Of a stretch of 64,000 nt of DNA, positions 37,701 through 48,405 are shown one piece after another. The DNA comes from Sacculina carcini (taxonomy: Eukaryota; Arthropoda; Thecostraca; Sacculinidae). The notes beneath the pieces were generated by a model. The model was given only the letters and a program-made list of their open reading frames with translations, made no database searches and was not told the DNA's origin. Both the position numbers and the translations under genes were made by a program. Within the stretch, counting starts at the first letter, position 1. Every line of letters begins with the position of its first letter. The DNA lies in contig OU696576.1 in assembly GCA_916048095.2 (NCBI GenBank), forward strand, positions 9,744,988 through 9,808,987, in the 5' to 3' direction.

Positions 37701-38470
37701 TGTGCTTGCATCTGTTGACTAACTTTGATTCTATAATGTGGCCAATTTTGTTCAATAATCTTCCAACGGGGTAAACAACCCACTCTCATACTGGCTGTCA
37801 ACTCAAAAAAGGATCCTATGATCGGTATGTGATCGCTGGGGAGGTGGTAGCCTTGTTCAAATGTTCCATTCTGGAACAACTGGTCGCCAATGAACAGGTC
37901 TAGTGTAGTTAATGCACCATTTGCGGGATTTGTTCTCGTGGGCAATCCTGGGGGTGAAAGGAGATCCAAGTGGCTGTGTTGCGTCAGGAATGAGAACAGT
38001 TCATGCCCGGCTGCATTCTGAAGAGCTGGAGTTAGCATTGGGTTCCACATAATATGATGGGCATTGAAATCTCCAATAATCATTACTGGTGAGGATAATT
38101 GGGATAAATAATGATCCAGAGCCGCAAGAGTCAGCTGGTTTGGGGGAGCATACATTGCGGCTATGGAAATGACTTTATTACTGATAGTGACTTGAGCAGC
38201 CACAACATCTATTGTGTTGAATGGTTGGTGTACAATAGGTATTGGCGAAAATGTTAATGAGCTTCTTATTGCTAGTAATGCTCCTCCACCTCTTGTGTCT
38301 CTATCTTTCCTAATAATACTAAAGTCATTAATTATGCAGGTACCCGCTTGATCTAACCAAGTCTCGGTGATGCCTAGTATATGGATTTCGTTATCTTCTG
38401 CAAATAATTGTATTTCTTCTTGTTTATATTTAATTGATCTTGCGTTCCAGAGTGCTATTTTAAGATTCAT
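34706..38470 (-). CDS. LINE ORF2: endonuclease, reverse transcriptase, RNase H
   Basis: 1254 residues, ATG 38470 to TAA 34706-34708. An apurinic-type endonuclease lies at the N-terminus with N9 (WNARS), E36 (ITETW), D134/N136 (GDFNAH) and H214 (SDH), the family's catalytic residues; this domain nicks the target. The reverse transcriptase follows (LPQGSPLSP, then YADD near residue 667). RNase H comes next: FTDGSHD near 965, HAEIFAIY, YTDCKSG and PAHKGIAGNEMVD carry the D-E-D-D set. A cysteine-histidine cluster (CPHC...H...C) lies near the C-terminus. No internal stop or frameshift. The start overlaps the end of ORF1 by 11 nt in another frame, so translation may depend on reinitiation. Confidence 0.93.
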   Translation of the reverse strand: MNLKIALWNARSIKYKQEEIQLFAEDNEIHILGITETWLDQAGTCIINDFSIIRKDRDTRGGGALLAIRSSLTFSPIPIVHQPFNTIDVVAAQVTISNKVISIAAMYAPPNQLTLAALDHYLSQLSSPVMIIGDFNAHHIMWNPMLTPALQNAAGHELFSFLTQHSHLDLLSPPGLPTRTNPANGALTTLDLFIGDQLFQNGTFEQGYHLPSDHIPIIGSFFELTASMRVGCLPRWKIIEQNWPHYRIKVSQQMQAQQHTTLKIEEITSIMKQAASEVFHCAKTKSTHKAGVPWWTEACKISINKRRRAYRKWRSNPTSTNRILYNKLNATSRKIILHAKRSAWKTHCSQLKHTSSISSTWRFLNSMNNKGRKSTFPLKYLGHLFSNDQEKTEYFSKHLTARLGAITPQNHSYRDELTDECAYIGVNQDLALPFNHNEFQAQLKVLPRRSAPGPDGIIYPFIRQLPADCQYQLLNSFNHSWQSGIFPGIWKSAYIVPLPKEGKDLSSPESYRPISMLSCIGKTLERMVAHRLSWWIETRQILKEHQMGFRPQRSAIDAISHFNDNIISTYESKQVMVSIYLDVHGAFDHVPRKVMTSTLAKCGVVGSPLKWFQSFLEGRSFQVSVNGHLSRQKRITQGLPQGSPLSPVLFNILMATMPSPQHSQMIIYADDMTLFSRAPTIESAITNVSFDLEVIGSWLTNIGLTINIEKSCWMYFTKQRITNILPSITLFNQQIAFTTHHRFLGMELNGPALNWQHHIEKLRVDGNKRLAIMRSLTGRSWGTSAHVLKIFYRSAILSRLSYGSSLYGKASASSLKKLQVLVNNAARIITGALPSTPINILLAETSLLDISTSTTLEHFRVSVKAQARTRIEYTPVINPHPLYRVANIHISRNNVSVPAAETENTIYVHDSVSPIPPWSNSLDHIFTHMYTPDYPTKPNYTDFELEQAFNCMNHTMYRSHFKIFTDGSHDPKRKLTSAALFAQTINYTDTWKLPGGSSIAHAEIFAIYQAIKLIHIQNSQYDRFVIYTDCKSGLYLIKNRDPRYLRGLIFHIHDLLHTINNSDRQIVLQYVPAHKGIAGNEMVDRAAKRALTAAQNISTITTWESIHDEYRRRLTTACYQRNLQSLPELLQNIYRVRSTETIWSLTSNRQLAVSLFRLRSGHTRLNQHMARLGLSTTSSCPHCYGVDETVHHALFDCWKYRDQRRRLLQRLQHRSIETVDTATLLGGATQTQEAHFIMRQIFIYLRTTGLDKRI

Positions 38471-39989
38471 TCTGGCAGTTTAGGCAGAGTTGAAGAACCT
38501 TTGGTAAAATTTCTATGAGTATTGCTTTAAGCTCTCTGCCTTGCAGGTAAAGATGAATGATTTCCATGAATAGTGGTGCAACCTGTTTCAAGGTGTCGGA
38601 CTCGTTTTTTTTGTTTGAAGTCTGATCAATGGGCATGTGTGCTGATTTTCTTGATGTCATTCCCAAAGAGGTGTATCTGGGGTAATTTTGTTTTCCCCCT
38701 TGTGCTTGTTCCTTGCCATTATGAATCCTAAGGGGTTTGGGAACAACTCTCCTAGTCTCAACCAGTGACTCACTCCCAGAGTCCGCTGTTTCTGTCGAAC
38801 TGACATTTCTTGTTCGATGGATTGTACGAGTGAACTTTCTAGTATGTCTTTTCTTTCTGAATGTTTGTCCCTGTTGGCTACATTGGGGTATAACAACGTG
38901 TTCTTGAGATGTTACTTCGTTTTGCATTGCAACCTTATCATTCCAGTTTCCTGTATTGGAGTCATTATTGAGGATGTCAAACCGGTTGGTTAGAGCTGCT
39001 GAAAAAGTGCGTGGCGTGGATTTGGATGGTGTTGGCAGCAATGGTCGGATAACTTCACGTTGTTTGTTTGAGTCTGCCGAAGTCTGTGTGTTTATGTTTG
39101 ATAGAGGCTTGCGTTTGACTGAGTGGAAGTACTCTCTGATGTCCTTATTTATTTCGGGTAGTGGTCTACGAGCTGCAAGCCCTTCATTGTATAGCTCTTG
39201 TGCGTGTTGGTTTATCTTACAGCTGGCAGCTATAGGTCGGTGGGACTCACCGCATTGAAAACAGTAGCTGTTTTCTTGACATTTTTCTGGTGTTGCGTCA
39301 GCGTCATTCATTTCTTTTTGTTGTGTGTTCCTATGCGTGCCGCTACAACGGGAACATCTTACTTTGTTTGAACACGAGTATTTGCTGTGTCCTAATTCCA
39401 AACAGTTTGTACACCTCAATATGGGAGGGTGATACGTGTGAACGGGGAAGCTGATATAGTCGAAATATACTTTTGTGGGCAGTGGACCTCTTACAGATAG
39501 TTTGATGCACACGTATTTACTGTTTTGTCCTGGTCGGTTGGGTTCCCATACAATTTGCACAAGTTCTGACCCATTATTCAGCCTGATGTCTCTCTTGACG
39601 TCCTCGATATCTGTCTCACATTTCCTCAAGGGACCAAATCTACCGTGATTGATATCAGTTTCGTAGGCGTACGAGCGCCTTGCTGTTAAGGTCCATTTGA
39701 CCATCCGTGGGGTAGTGACCACAAATTGTTCTCCATTGATGATGGGGGCACATTTTGGATCTTGTAGGGCGGTGTGTTTCACCTGTACGAGCGCTGATAC
39801 TTTACCGAGAGGACGTAGCTCTTTTATGTACACGCCGAGTGGCGAGCCCCTGAGAGCAGATGTAGCTTGAGTAGGAAGACTCGATATATCTCCTTCTTGA
39901 GTGTCAGTACGTGTAATGATCAGCGTGAAGTCATCTTGATCGGTGTCACCAGCAGATGACACTCTGCCTCTCTTGGAGACAGCTGTCAT
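38460..39989 (-). CDS. LINE ORF1: gag-like nucleic-acid-binding protein
   Basis: 509 residues from ATG 39989 to TAA 38460-38462. The frame is open slightly further upstream but without an ATG. It contains a gag zinc knuckle of the form CX2CX4HX4C (CTNCLELGHSKYSC), a second cysteine pair (CSRC) and a third finger (CFQCGESHRPIAASC). The middle and C-terminal parts are basic and Ser/Thr-rich. In related LINEs this protein coats the RNA and assists reverse transcription in the nucleus. Confidence 0.88.
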   Translation of the reverse strand: MTAVSKRGRVSSAGDTDQDDFTLIITRTDTQEGDISSLPTQATSALRGSPLGVYIKELRPLGKVSALVQVKHTALQDPKCAPIINGEQFVVTTPRMVKWTLTARRSYAYETDINHGRFGPLRKCETDIEDVKRDIRLNNGSELVQIVWEPNRPGQNSKYVCIKLSVRGPLPTKVYFDYISFPVHTYHPPILRCTNCLELGHSKYSCSNKVRCSRCSGTHRNTQQKEMNDADATPEKCQENSYCFQCGESHRPIAASCKINQHAQELYNEGLAARRPLPEINKDIREYFHSVKRKPLSNINTQTSADSNKQREVIRPLLPTPSKSTPRTFSAALTNRFDILNNDSNTGNWNDKVAMQNEVTSQEHVVIPQCSQQGQTFRKKRHTRKFTRTIHRTRNVSSTETADSGSESLVETRRVVPKPLRIHNGKEQAQGGKQNYPRYTSLGMTSRKSAHMPIDQTSNKKNESDTLKQVAPLFMEIIHLYLQGRELKAILIEILPKVLQLCLNCQNES

Positions 39990-40119
39990 ATTGGATGAAC
40001 CACGTTGTGAAATCACTGCCTGGGATACGCCGTGAAATCACTAACACTAAGCACTTTGAAAACCACTGAATGCTGTAACAACGGAACACAAGCTGGCGTG
40101 ACCAATGTCAAACAAAGAA

Positions 40120-40259
40120 TGTGTGTGTGTGTGTGTGTGTGTGTGTTTGTGTTTATTTGTGTTTGTTTGTGCGTGTTTGTTTATGTGTTTGTGTGTGTGT
40201 GTGTTTGTTTGTGTTTGTGTTTATGTGTGTTGTGTGTTGGTTTGGTTTGTGTGTTTTTG

Positions 40260-40294
<35 letters not shown>

Positions 40295-40522
40295 TTTGTG
40301 TTTGTTTATGTGTGTTTGTGTTGTGTGTGTTGTGTTTGTTTGTTGTGTGTGTGTGTGTGTGTGTGTGTGTTTGTTTGTGTGTTTGTGTGTGTGCTTGTGT
40401 GTGGGTGTTTGTTTGTGTTTGCTTGTGTGTTTGTGTTTGATTGTTTGCTTGTCAGTTTATGAAACAGTTCGCGCAGTTTATAAGGCTAGCCTCGTTATAC
40501 CTGTGTGGCATATGTTGTGTGG

Positions 40523-40550
<28 letters not shown>
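40120..40550. repeat. Right copy of host segment duplicated around the LINE
   Basis: Begins with (TG)n directly at the LINE 5' end, continues GTTT/GT-rich, then repeats the unique ~90 bp of the left copy (40435-40527) and ends in (TG)n at about 40550. Same orientation as the left copy. Confidence 0.85.
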
Positions 40551-40553
<3 letters not shown>

Positions 40554-42184
40554 CAATCATGTTATCGATACGATCTCAGGTCGATACTCGTGACAAGACG
40601 ATGCATCGTCACCTCGGCGTTTACGTGTGGTGATTTTTCATATCGGTAGTAATCTCGGTAGAAATATTGATATGTGTGTGTGTGTGTGTCACAGTGTATA
40701 TGATTCGTTAGAGGCCTGTATCGCTTGAGCACTTGGTGTTCCTATATTGTCCACGTTTCGATCATAATCTCGTGATCTTTCAACATACTCTCGCTGGAGA
40801 GTGTGATCAATCATGGTGTGTCATCCCTCGTGTTGCTGTATATTCTTGTTCTCCATTCTTGTCTGCTTTTCCGTTCACCTAATCTTCTCTCTGTTCTGTC
40901 CAAAGATCGTTCGTTGCAACGAGGTATATCGAAGAAATGGTTAATGGTTAGTTTTGTCCAATCGAACACTTGCTAGGGTCGTCTCTTTGTCATTGTTCTA
41001 TTTTATCGCGGTCATCTTTAGACTTATTCCTTTCGAACGAATTCTAGCATTGTTTCAATGTGTGTATGTGTGTGTGCGTGTGTATTGCCTTGTACCTATA
41101 CCCAAAATGTGTGTGTGTGCGCATGTATGTATGCGCATGAATATGAATGATTGTATGTGTTTTTACAATGTATGTATTAGCGCAATCGAGACGTAAATTA
41201 TTAATTGCGCCTGATATATGTTCTAATAAATGAAATGAAAATATGTGTGTGTGTGTTATGCCACGTGGTGAGGGGTGTTTGTGCACGTGATGAGTGCGCA
41301 CCGTGTCGATATATTCGTGGAGACTTGGCGTGCCGAGCATGTGGTTTCTACTGTGCTGTCTGCGGTTATTCTCGCTGGTCACTGTTCATGTTTATGTATG
41401 AGATTTTTATGGAGAAATAGGTGTGTTCTAGGTAGGTAAGTGCGCATTACATCGTTGCGCGTGTATTTGTTCATTTTTTCAGTGATGAAGTGTGTGGCAC
41501 CGTATAACATTGAGCCACTGAGAATAACTGTAACCTTTGTGCTGTATTTTTATCATAGTTATATATATGCAGTATTATAGATATAGGTGTAAATTAATTT
41601 CTGGCTACCCACTCTCAAACGTACAGTTGTATGACTCAGTCGTTTTCGCTCTTGAGCTCGGCAATGCTAGGGAACTTATTCAGGCTTTCACGTTTTCCTC
41701 ATTCATCATTTTCCACCTCAATCGCTACTCTAATACGGAGTTGAATCTAGCCCTCACGTGTGTATGTGTGTGTGTGTGTGTGTTTCTATGTGTTTGTGAT
41801 GTTTGTGGATGTTTGTATCAAGATATGCTGGCGTCACTGTGTTTTCGCGTTGCTAGCGTGCTAGCGTGTATTGTACATATATTATTATTCGTAAAAGTAA
41901 GCTTGCACGTGCTAGCAGAGGTGTGGTGTAGCATTTATTTGACTTATTACGCTATACACCATTCGTGCAACCAAATGTAAGTACGATATTACTCATTGAT
42001 GTTCAATTGAGCTTGGGTGAAAAATAATTCCTACGCAATATATTTTCTTGTCAGGATCATGAGGTACATGAAATTATCATGCTCGTGCCTCACTAATGTT
42101 TGCTTCTTTAAATAATATATCACGGGTGAAAAATTCAAACCACGTGTATTTGTGTACGTCTTTCAGATATAGTGGGATATTGCT
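40551..42184. other. Intergenic region, no gene seen
   Basis: AT-rich DNA with short (TG)n runs at 40670-40690 and 41760-41785. Near 41200-41240 there is a CGCCTGATATATG...AATGAAATGAAA sequence that resembles the retroposon 3' ends seen elsewhere in the window. No exon recognised. Confidence 0.5.
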
Positions 42185-42700
42185 ACGAGCGAGCGAAGCG
42201 AGCAAGTTCATACTTGGTGTTACTAGAAAAATGAGTATGAGCGGCCCGCCGGCCGTGGTCACGCTTTTCAGAGGCTTATATCTCTGGAACCATAAGTCCG
42301 ATTAACATGCATTTTTTTGTTGGGTAGCCTCATCCTTCCTGCCGCGGATGAGACCAAGCCGAATCATGTGAGTGCCCACTGTGGCACGTGGCACGTCCCA
42401 AATGCCCTCCTACTTTTTCGAAAAATACTTTTTACCCGTTTTTCAGAGGCTTATATCTCTGGACCCATAAGTCCGATTAACATGCGTTTTTTTGGGTAGC
42501 CCAATCCTTCCTGCCGCGAATGAGACCATGCCGAATCATGTCAGTGCCCAGTGTGGCACGTGGCACGTGCCATATACCCTCTTATAATTTAGCAGAAAAC
42601 TTTGCCCATGCACGCAGACAAATGCATTTACGACAAAGTTTGATTACATATGATAGCTTCGCGCTCGCTCGTTCATCGCCGAACACGGCACCTTACTGGT
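42185..42700. mobile_element. MITE-like dispersed repeat, copy 1
   Basis: Starts ACGAGCGAGCGAAGCGAGC and ends near ...CGCTCGCTCGT plus a shared tail to CCTTACTGGT, so its ends are imperfectly inverted. It is closely similar to 49540-49879. This copy carries an internal tandem duplication with a period of 175 bp (CAGAGGCTTATATCTCTGG at 42269 and again at 42444) that copy 2 lacks. No coding capacity. The exact ends and class are unsure. Confidence 0.65.
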
Positions 42701-43407
42701 ATTGTATATATTCATATATTTCAAGGTAATTTCTTTCACTACTTGTGAAATGCACATATCTTTTGTTGGGTACACGTGCACTCGTAATGCAGTCTACCTG
42801 AAACATACGTATAAATTCAGAATTGAGAAACGTCTAGATTCTCAGGAACCCAGTGAAAACCGACACTTGCATTCACTCACATTTTATTTGACAAAATCAC
42901 TAGTTTACAAACACGCACACAGACAAACATACACTTACATACACGTACATACACACAGACAGACAAACACGAACACTCCCTAACGTATCCACACTCACGC
43001 TGAGCTGAACATACCTTACACACCCGTACACATCGACGGGGTGTGTCTCAAGCTCGTGCCTGCTAGCACTGGAGTGCTCGTGTGTTGGTAACTGACTGAT
43101 GTGTTGTCATCGCCAGCCAATTGATGTATCTATATCTTTTATATCTATTACAATTTGATTTGTCCCATTTGAAAATTGTCCCAACTGAATTTAACACTGT
43201 CTAAATTTTTTAATGTGAAATACAACAAAATACTGATAACAGTAACGTTTGATAATAAATATAAAGTCAATAACATACATTGTGGTTCTAGTTGGCACGA
43301 ATCTGATTTCAATTGGGAGAAATCAAATTGTAAGAGGTATAGTGTACACTTGGAGACGAAATAATGACACGAAATAATGACGGAATCTTCACATCACTGC
43401 TCTACAC

Positions 43408-43721
43408 CAGTGGTTATCAACCTTTTTCTTGCCATGGCCTCCTTCAACATAATGTGAGTTAATGTGCCCCCCCAGAAACAGTCCGTGACCCTCCTAGAAG
43501 TTCTTGTGGCCCCATATACACATGGATTGTCACGACGCGTCTTCTCTAGAGCTCACGCACGCCGGTGACTATTTTTTAGAACAAAGGAGTATAATTCAAC
43601 ATAATTGTGTGTGGCCCCTGAGGAAATATGGTGGGCCCTTATTTTTTAATTCGGTCCTATGACCCCTAGAAAAGATCACATGACCCCAAGGGGACCATAT
43701 GGTCCACGTTGAGGATCACTG
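43408..43721. mobile_element. hAT-type MITE (CAGTGGTT ends)
   Basis: 314-bp element starting CAGTGGTTATCAACC and ending in the imperfect inverse (GTTGAGGATCACTG). It is flanked by CTCTACAC (43400-43407) and TTCTACAC (43722-43729), an 8-bp duplication with one mismatch. These ends are a common hAT form in animals. Non-coding. Confidence 0.85.
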
Positions 43722-43840
43722 TTCTACACTATCATCCATGCGTGTGGCTCCACGTTTAAGTAACAGCGGCAGTCGTGTGAATATACACGTGTTTGTGTGT
43801 GTGATATGTGTCAGTGATAGTGATAGTCAGTAGTGTAGAG

Positions 43841-44138
43841 CGGGAGTAGGCAAACTTTTCTGCTGTGAGAGTGGGATAACTGGAAAACACGACCGCGGGC
43901 CGCACAATTATTATTTTCAATACTTGCAAGCCAGAACTGAAGCTTTGGTGATTAAGACAAAAACTGAACTTGGCATTCCATATTTATCATGGATGAGTTT
44001 CGTGCAATAAACAATAACCAAAATCACTCAAATTTACTTAAAATCATCAAAGAATCTATGTGCATACATTTTATCAAGCAAACTCAAATATGGTTGGGCG
44101 GCCGGGTGAAGCGACGGGCCGTAGTTCGCAGACCCCTG
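43841..44138. mobile_element. hAT-type MITE (GGCAAACTTTT / CGACCCCTG-like ends)
   Basis: 298-bp element. The left end reads GGGAGTAGGCAAACTTTTC and the right end GTAGTTCGCAGACCCCTG, imperfect inverted repeats of a known hAT form. The flanks GTGTAGAG (43833-43840) and CTGTAGAG (44139-44146) are an 8-bp target duplication with one mismatch. It lies just 3' of the SLC6 gene. Non-coding. Confidence 0.82.
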
Positions 44139-44283
44139 CTGTAGAGCAAGCGCTTTCACAGGTCACTGATACACTGATAAAATGTCAGTGAACATTATGT
44201 GTGTGTGTGTGTGTGTGTGTGTCTTTCATCATCATCGGCTTGTCGAGTCAACCGGTCACTGTGGTGCTGGCACTTGTATCTGG

Positions 44284-44397
44284 TTAGACCTTGATACTGT
44301 TGGATGGCTGGTCTGTCTCATCGAGCCAAGCCTGTCTATCATCCTCGTTCATAGGACCCCACTTGATGTTGGGCCGTGTTATCGACCTCATCTTCTG

Positions 44398-44435
<38 letters not shown>

Positions 44436-46968
44436 AGAGTGCTATGTAATTTGGCTTGCGATGTCAAGCGGGGAAATATGATGAGTATTGGAGGTGAATC
44501 GGACCAAACGGCAAATACAGCTAGCGATCTGGCCGCATTTGCAAGCCACTTGAATCTGTATATGGCTGGCAGTTCATAGCTCAGTCTCACTGATATGCAC
44601 GAAAATTATTGATTTTGACTGCGACCTCTGACGCGACTGTATTCTCACCTCTTTGAATCCGACTGCCGTGCAGTTGACGTATTCGTAGATAAAACATGCT
44701 GGAACTGGCAGCAAACCCAGAAGAGCAACACACCAACCTCCCACTAAACACACACACACACACACACATTTTACAAGTGGACACAATTTGTGCCGCGTCG
44801 TACGCCAAATACGCCAAATGTCTCCCACAAGTTATTCAAACAGGAATCATAAAATGTACCCTCAACCCTGTACAAGTCAACCCTGTACAAGTTCAGGGTA
44901 ACAGAAGTGATCGAATTATAAACCAATACTGAAATCCCTCGAAACACAGACAAAACAGAACACGGTTTTGGAAAAATGCTTCTGAAACTGTATTGTGTTT
45001 ATTTCGAATTTAGAATGTAGAATTTTCGTACATATTAATTGCACATTCCAACACACGGCATGTACATGTAGCTTGGGTGTGTTTGCTATCTTGTCTTTGT
45101 GTGTGTTTGTGACGTCATGCAGGTGCGGCTATTTTTCATTGTGCTTGATTGTTGTATTTGATGAGGGTCGACTGTGACGTCAATCAGCTGTAAAATATTT
45201 AGCAGCGTTCACGAAGCACGCGCACATTTTGAGCGAACGAATTTATGTACGCTGGTACTTCTCTTCGAACATAGCTCAGGTATTAACTGTTACACATTTT
45301 TGTTATTTGTTTTCCTTGTGGAATTGTTGGAATGCTCGTTCTATGAGTACACAGCAGTGTGACAAGTGCCTGGCGCCGAGGCTTGGCTCACCGAGGGCTG
45401 GTGTCTGGTACTTGACCCCGTTCGGCTGCGGCGTGATGTTGATGAGCTTGTAGACGCACATGGTGAGCAGCATGACGGGCATGACTAGCACCCAGCACAG
45501 CTTCCAGTAGGCATTCGGCGACCGGCCCAGCATGAACTTGAGGTCGCGGCAGATACGCTTGTAGTTGTAGATCCAAGCCAGACCGACCATCTCGAGTGCG
45601 GCCAGAACGATGATGACAAAATCAGCGCCGAAATAGTCGACCAGATTGAGCACCAGGTCGCCAGCCTGCCCGCCAAACATTTTCCCATCACCGACCAACA
45701 CAGGCAAGCATGTGAGTAGATCCTGGGGTATATACCCCCGACAAGTTGGCTGGGGTATGAATACACCCCAAGAATTCTGCTGAGCTCAGTGCATTGGGTA
45801 TATTATCATCGAAATCAGCATAGCACAAAAATAAAAATACACAAAAAAGTAAAAAGTTTTAAATATGTGAAAATTTGACTTCACGCATTGTGATATGTGT
45901 GTTGTAATTGAATAGACCGAAAATAGTTGAGGGTCCGTGTAATTGACCAACTGAGTCAACTTTGAACACTAATGCATGATGACTGTCATGCCCCCGAGCC
46001 TCGACACAAATCTACACCCCTGCATGCAAGTCACAGTGTGTGTCTCAGACGGCGAAAATGCGACCAACACGAACATTTTCCAACAACAGCGATTCTTAAC
46101 TTGGGTTCGATCGGATCGGCGAGTCAGTTTCAGTGGTTCTCTATGATTCGTGACGTCAAGCTCTGCTTGGTCATCATTGGCTGCAGTTAATAATCACGCC
46201 ACATTGCTAGGTCTTGATATCTGTGCTGCAAGCAACTCGGTCCACTCAGTAGTAGCCTACTTGTGTCTTGACTGTCTTGATCGTAGGTGATTTGTGATTT
46301 TTCTCATATAATACTTCAAATACGAAGGGTTCCTTGGATGCATGTCCGCAACTTGTGGGGTTTCGTAGCTCCAATAAGGTTAAGGTAACCACTACCTAGA
46401 GGTAATGGTAGTGGTCCGGGCGACAGGCTGAGCTCAACTTACCGGCGTGATGTAGACAAGACCGACGAGGAAGCCAGCCAGACAAATGACCGACGTCACC
46501 TTCCACCGCTTCCAGCCGGGATAATGGTCACAAATGACGGTGATTGGACAACTGGTGAACGCCGTGGCCGAGCCAAGACCCAACGTGAACAACATCAGGA
46601 AGAACATCACGGCAAAAAGCTGCCGCGACAAACACAGACACACACACACACACACACACACACAAGTTCATACTGTCATCCACGCTGAACTGAGCAAATC
46701 TCCGAACTCACGGGCTGAACGTGGGAGAGGAATCCTGATATCCTAATCCTAATATCCTAATCCTAATATCCTAATCCTAATATCCTAATCCTAATATCCT
46801 AATCCTAATATCCTAATCCTAACATCCTAATCCCAATATCCTAATCCTAACATCCTAATCCTAATATCCTAATCCTAATATCCTAATCCTAATATCCTGA
46901 TCCTAATATCCTAATCCTAATCCTACAGCATCCTTCTCCAAACAACCAACGTCTTCAATGAAATGATA

Positions 46969-47041
<73 letters not shown>

Positions 47042-48362
47042 ATTGTTGATAATAAATGAAATAATTCAATTATTGATGCTAGTTGCAAAATTAATCACGT
47101 GCAATTAAGAGGAAAGTGTTTCTAGTCTCTTTCCCTAATCCATTTTTCTTGACGCACCCTTGACTGAATTACGGACAACTTCTTTGGTCCGAAACACATT
47201 ACATTACTGCTATAAGGCATATCTTGAGACATAGACATGTTCATCGACCCGTTTGGCTCTGTAATTCGGAGAGTACACTAGACCTCACTGCTAAGTACAC
47301 TGCCTATTATTGAAGACGTGCCACAAATCAACCGATGCCTCCTGCAATAATTTTTCCACTTGTGACAAGGATGGTGAAAGGCTTGTGGTCGCGTGGAACG
47401 ATGTCCACATTCAACAAATGTCAGCTTCCATAGTGGCCTGTGTGTGTGTGTGTGTGTCAGCGAGAGTGCGTGTTGAGGGGGGTAAGAGAGCAGGTACCTG
47501 TGGCACTGCTGGGAAGTTGGCTAGCGCGCGCGGGTATGTGACAAACGCCAGCTGACTGCCACTGGAGTCGCGGGCTACTTCATCCACACTGACACCCATC
47601 TCGTGCGCCAGGTTGCCCAGTATCGAGAATATTGTCAGACCGGCGACAAACGAGGTCAACATGTCCATCGTACTAATGATCGCCGCGTCTCTGATTACAC
47701 ACACACACACACACACAATATGCTGACTTGTCAGTGAATGAGACAGAATGGTTGAACTGAGTGATCACTCACACATTGCTGACACTTGTATTCATGATCG
47801 ATGTGTGTTATTTTTATAAATTATTGCCATATCAGCTAGTGGAGCGGTGCCAATACAACATTTGTGTCGGGTTTATACATGTCCAGGTCAGGGGTGTAGA
47901 TTTGTGTCGAGGCTCGGGGTATGACAGCCATCATCACATGATGACAGTTCAAGATTGGCTCAGTCGGTCAATTGCTTGAGACCCTCAACCATTTTATGCC
48001 TAGTCAATTACATCACACATACCTCAATGAAAAGTATATTGCATAAAGTAGAATTTTTTACATATTTATGATTTTTCATGAATTCTTTTTTGCTATGTTG
48101 GTTTTGATGACAATATACGCAATGATCTGAACTCAGCAGAATTATCGGGCGGTATAATTGAGTATCCACATCCTTATCATCGTTTTCCTCTTCTCTGCGC
48201 AATCATCGCTTTGATAAATCTTTGATCATGACTCTCACTCTCTTACTCCTTACGCTTCGCTCTGAGCCGTCATACCGTTCCCGTCTCGCTTGATATTGTT
48301 GTTTTTTTTGCTCTTTCTCACTGCCATGTTTCAATTTTGCGGTGTGTGTGCATGAGTATGTT

Positions 48363-48405
<43 letters not shown>

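Larger units (their letters stand above)
34616..40119 (-). mobile_element. Full-length I-superfamily non-LTR retrotransposon (LINE)
   Basis: About 5.5 kb on the minus strand with both ORFs open. The 5' end abuts (CA)n at about 40119. The 3' end closes with a short UTR and a (CCAAA)n tail that runs into (CA)n at 34616. ORF1 (gag-like) and ORF2 (endonuclease, reverse transcriptase, RNase H) overlap by 11 nt. RNase H downstream of the reverse transcriptase places it in the I superfamily (I, Nimb, Ingi, Loa and similar) rather than typical Jockey or CR1; the exact clade needs a tree. Intact ORFs suggest a young, possibly active copy. Confidence 0.9.
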
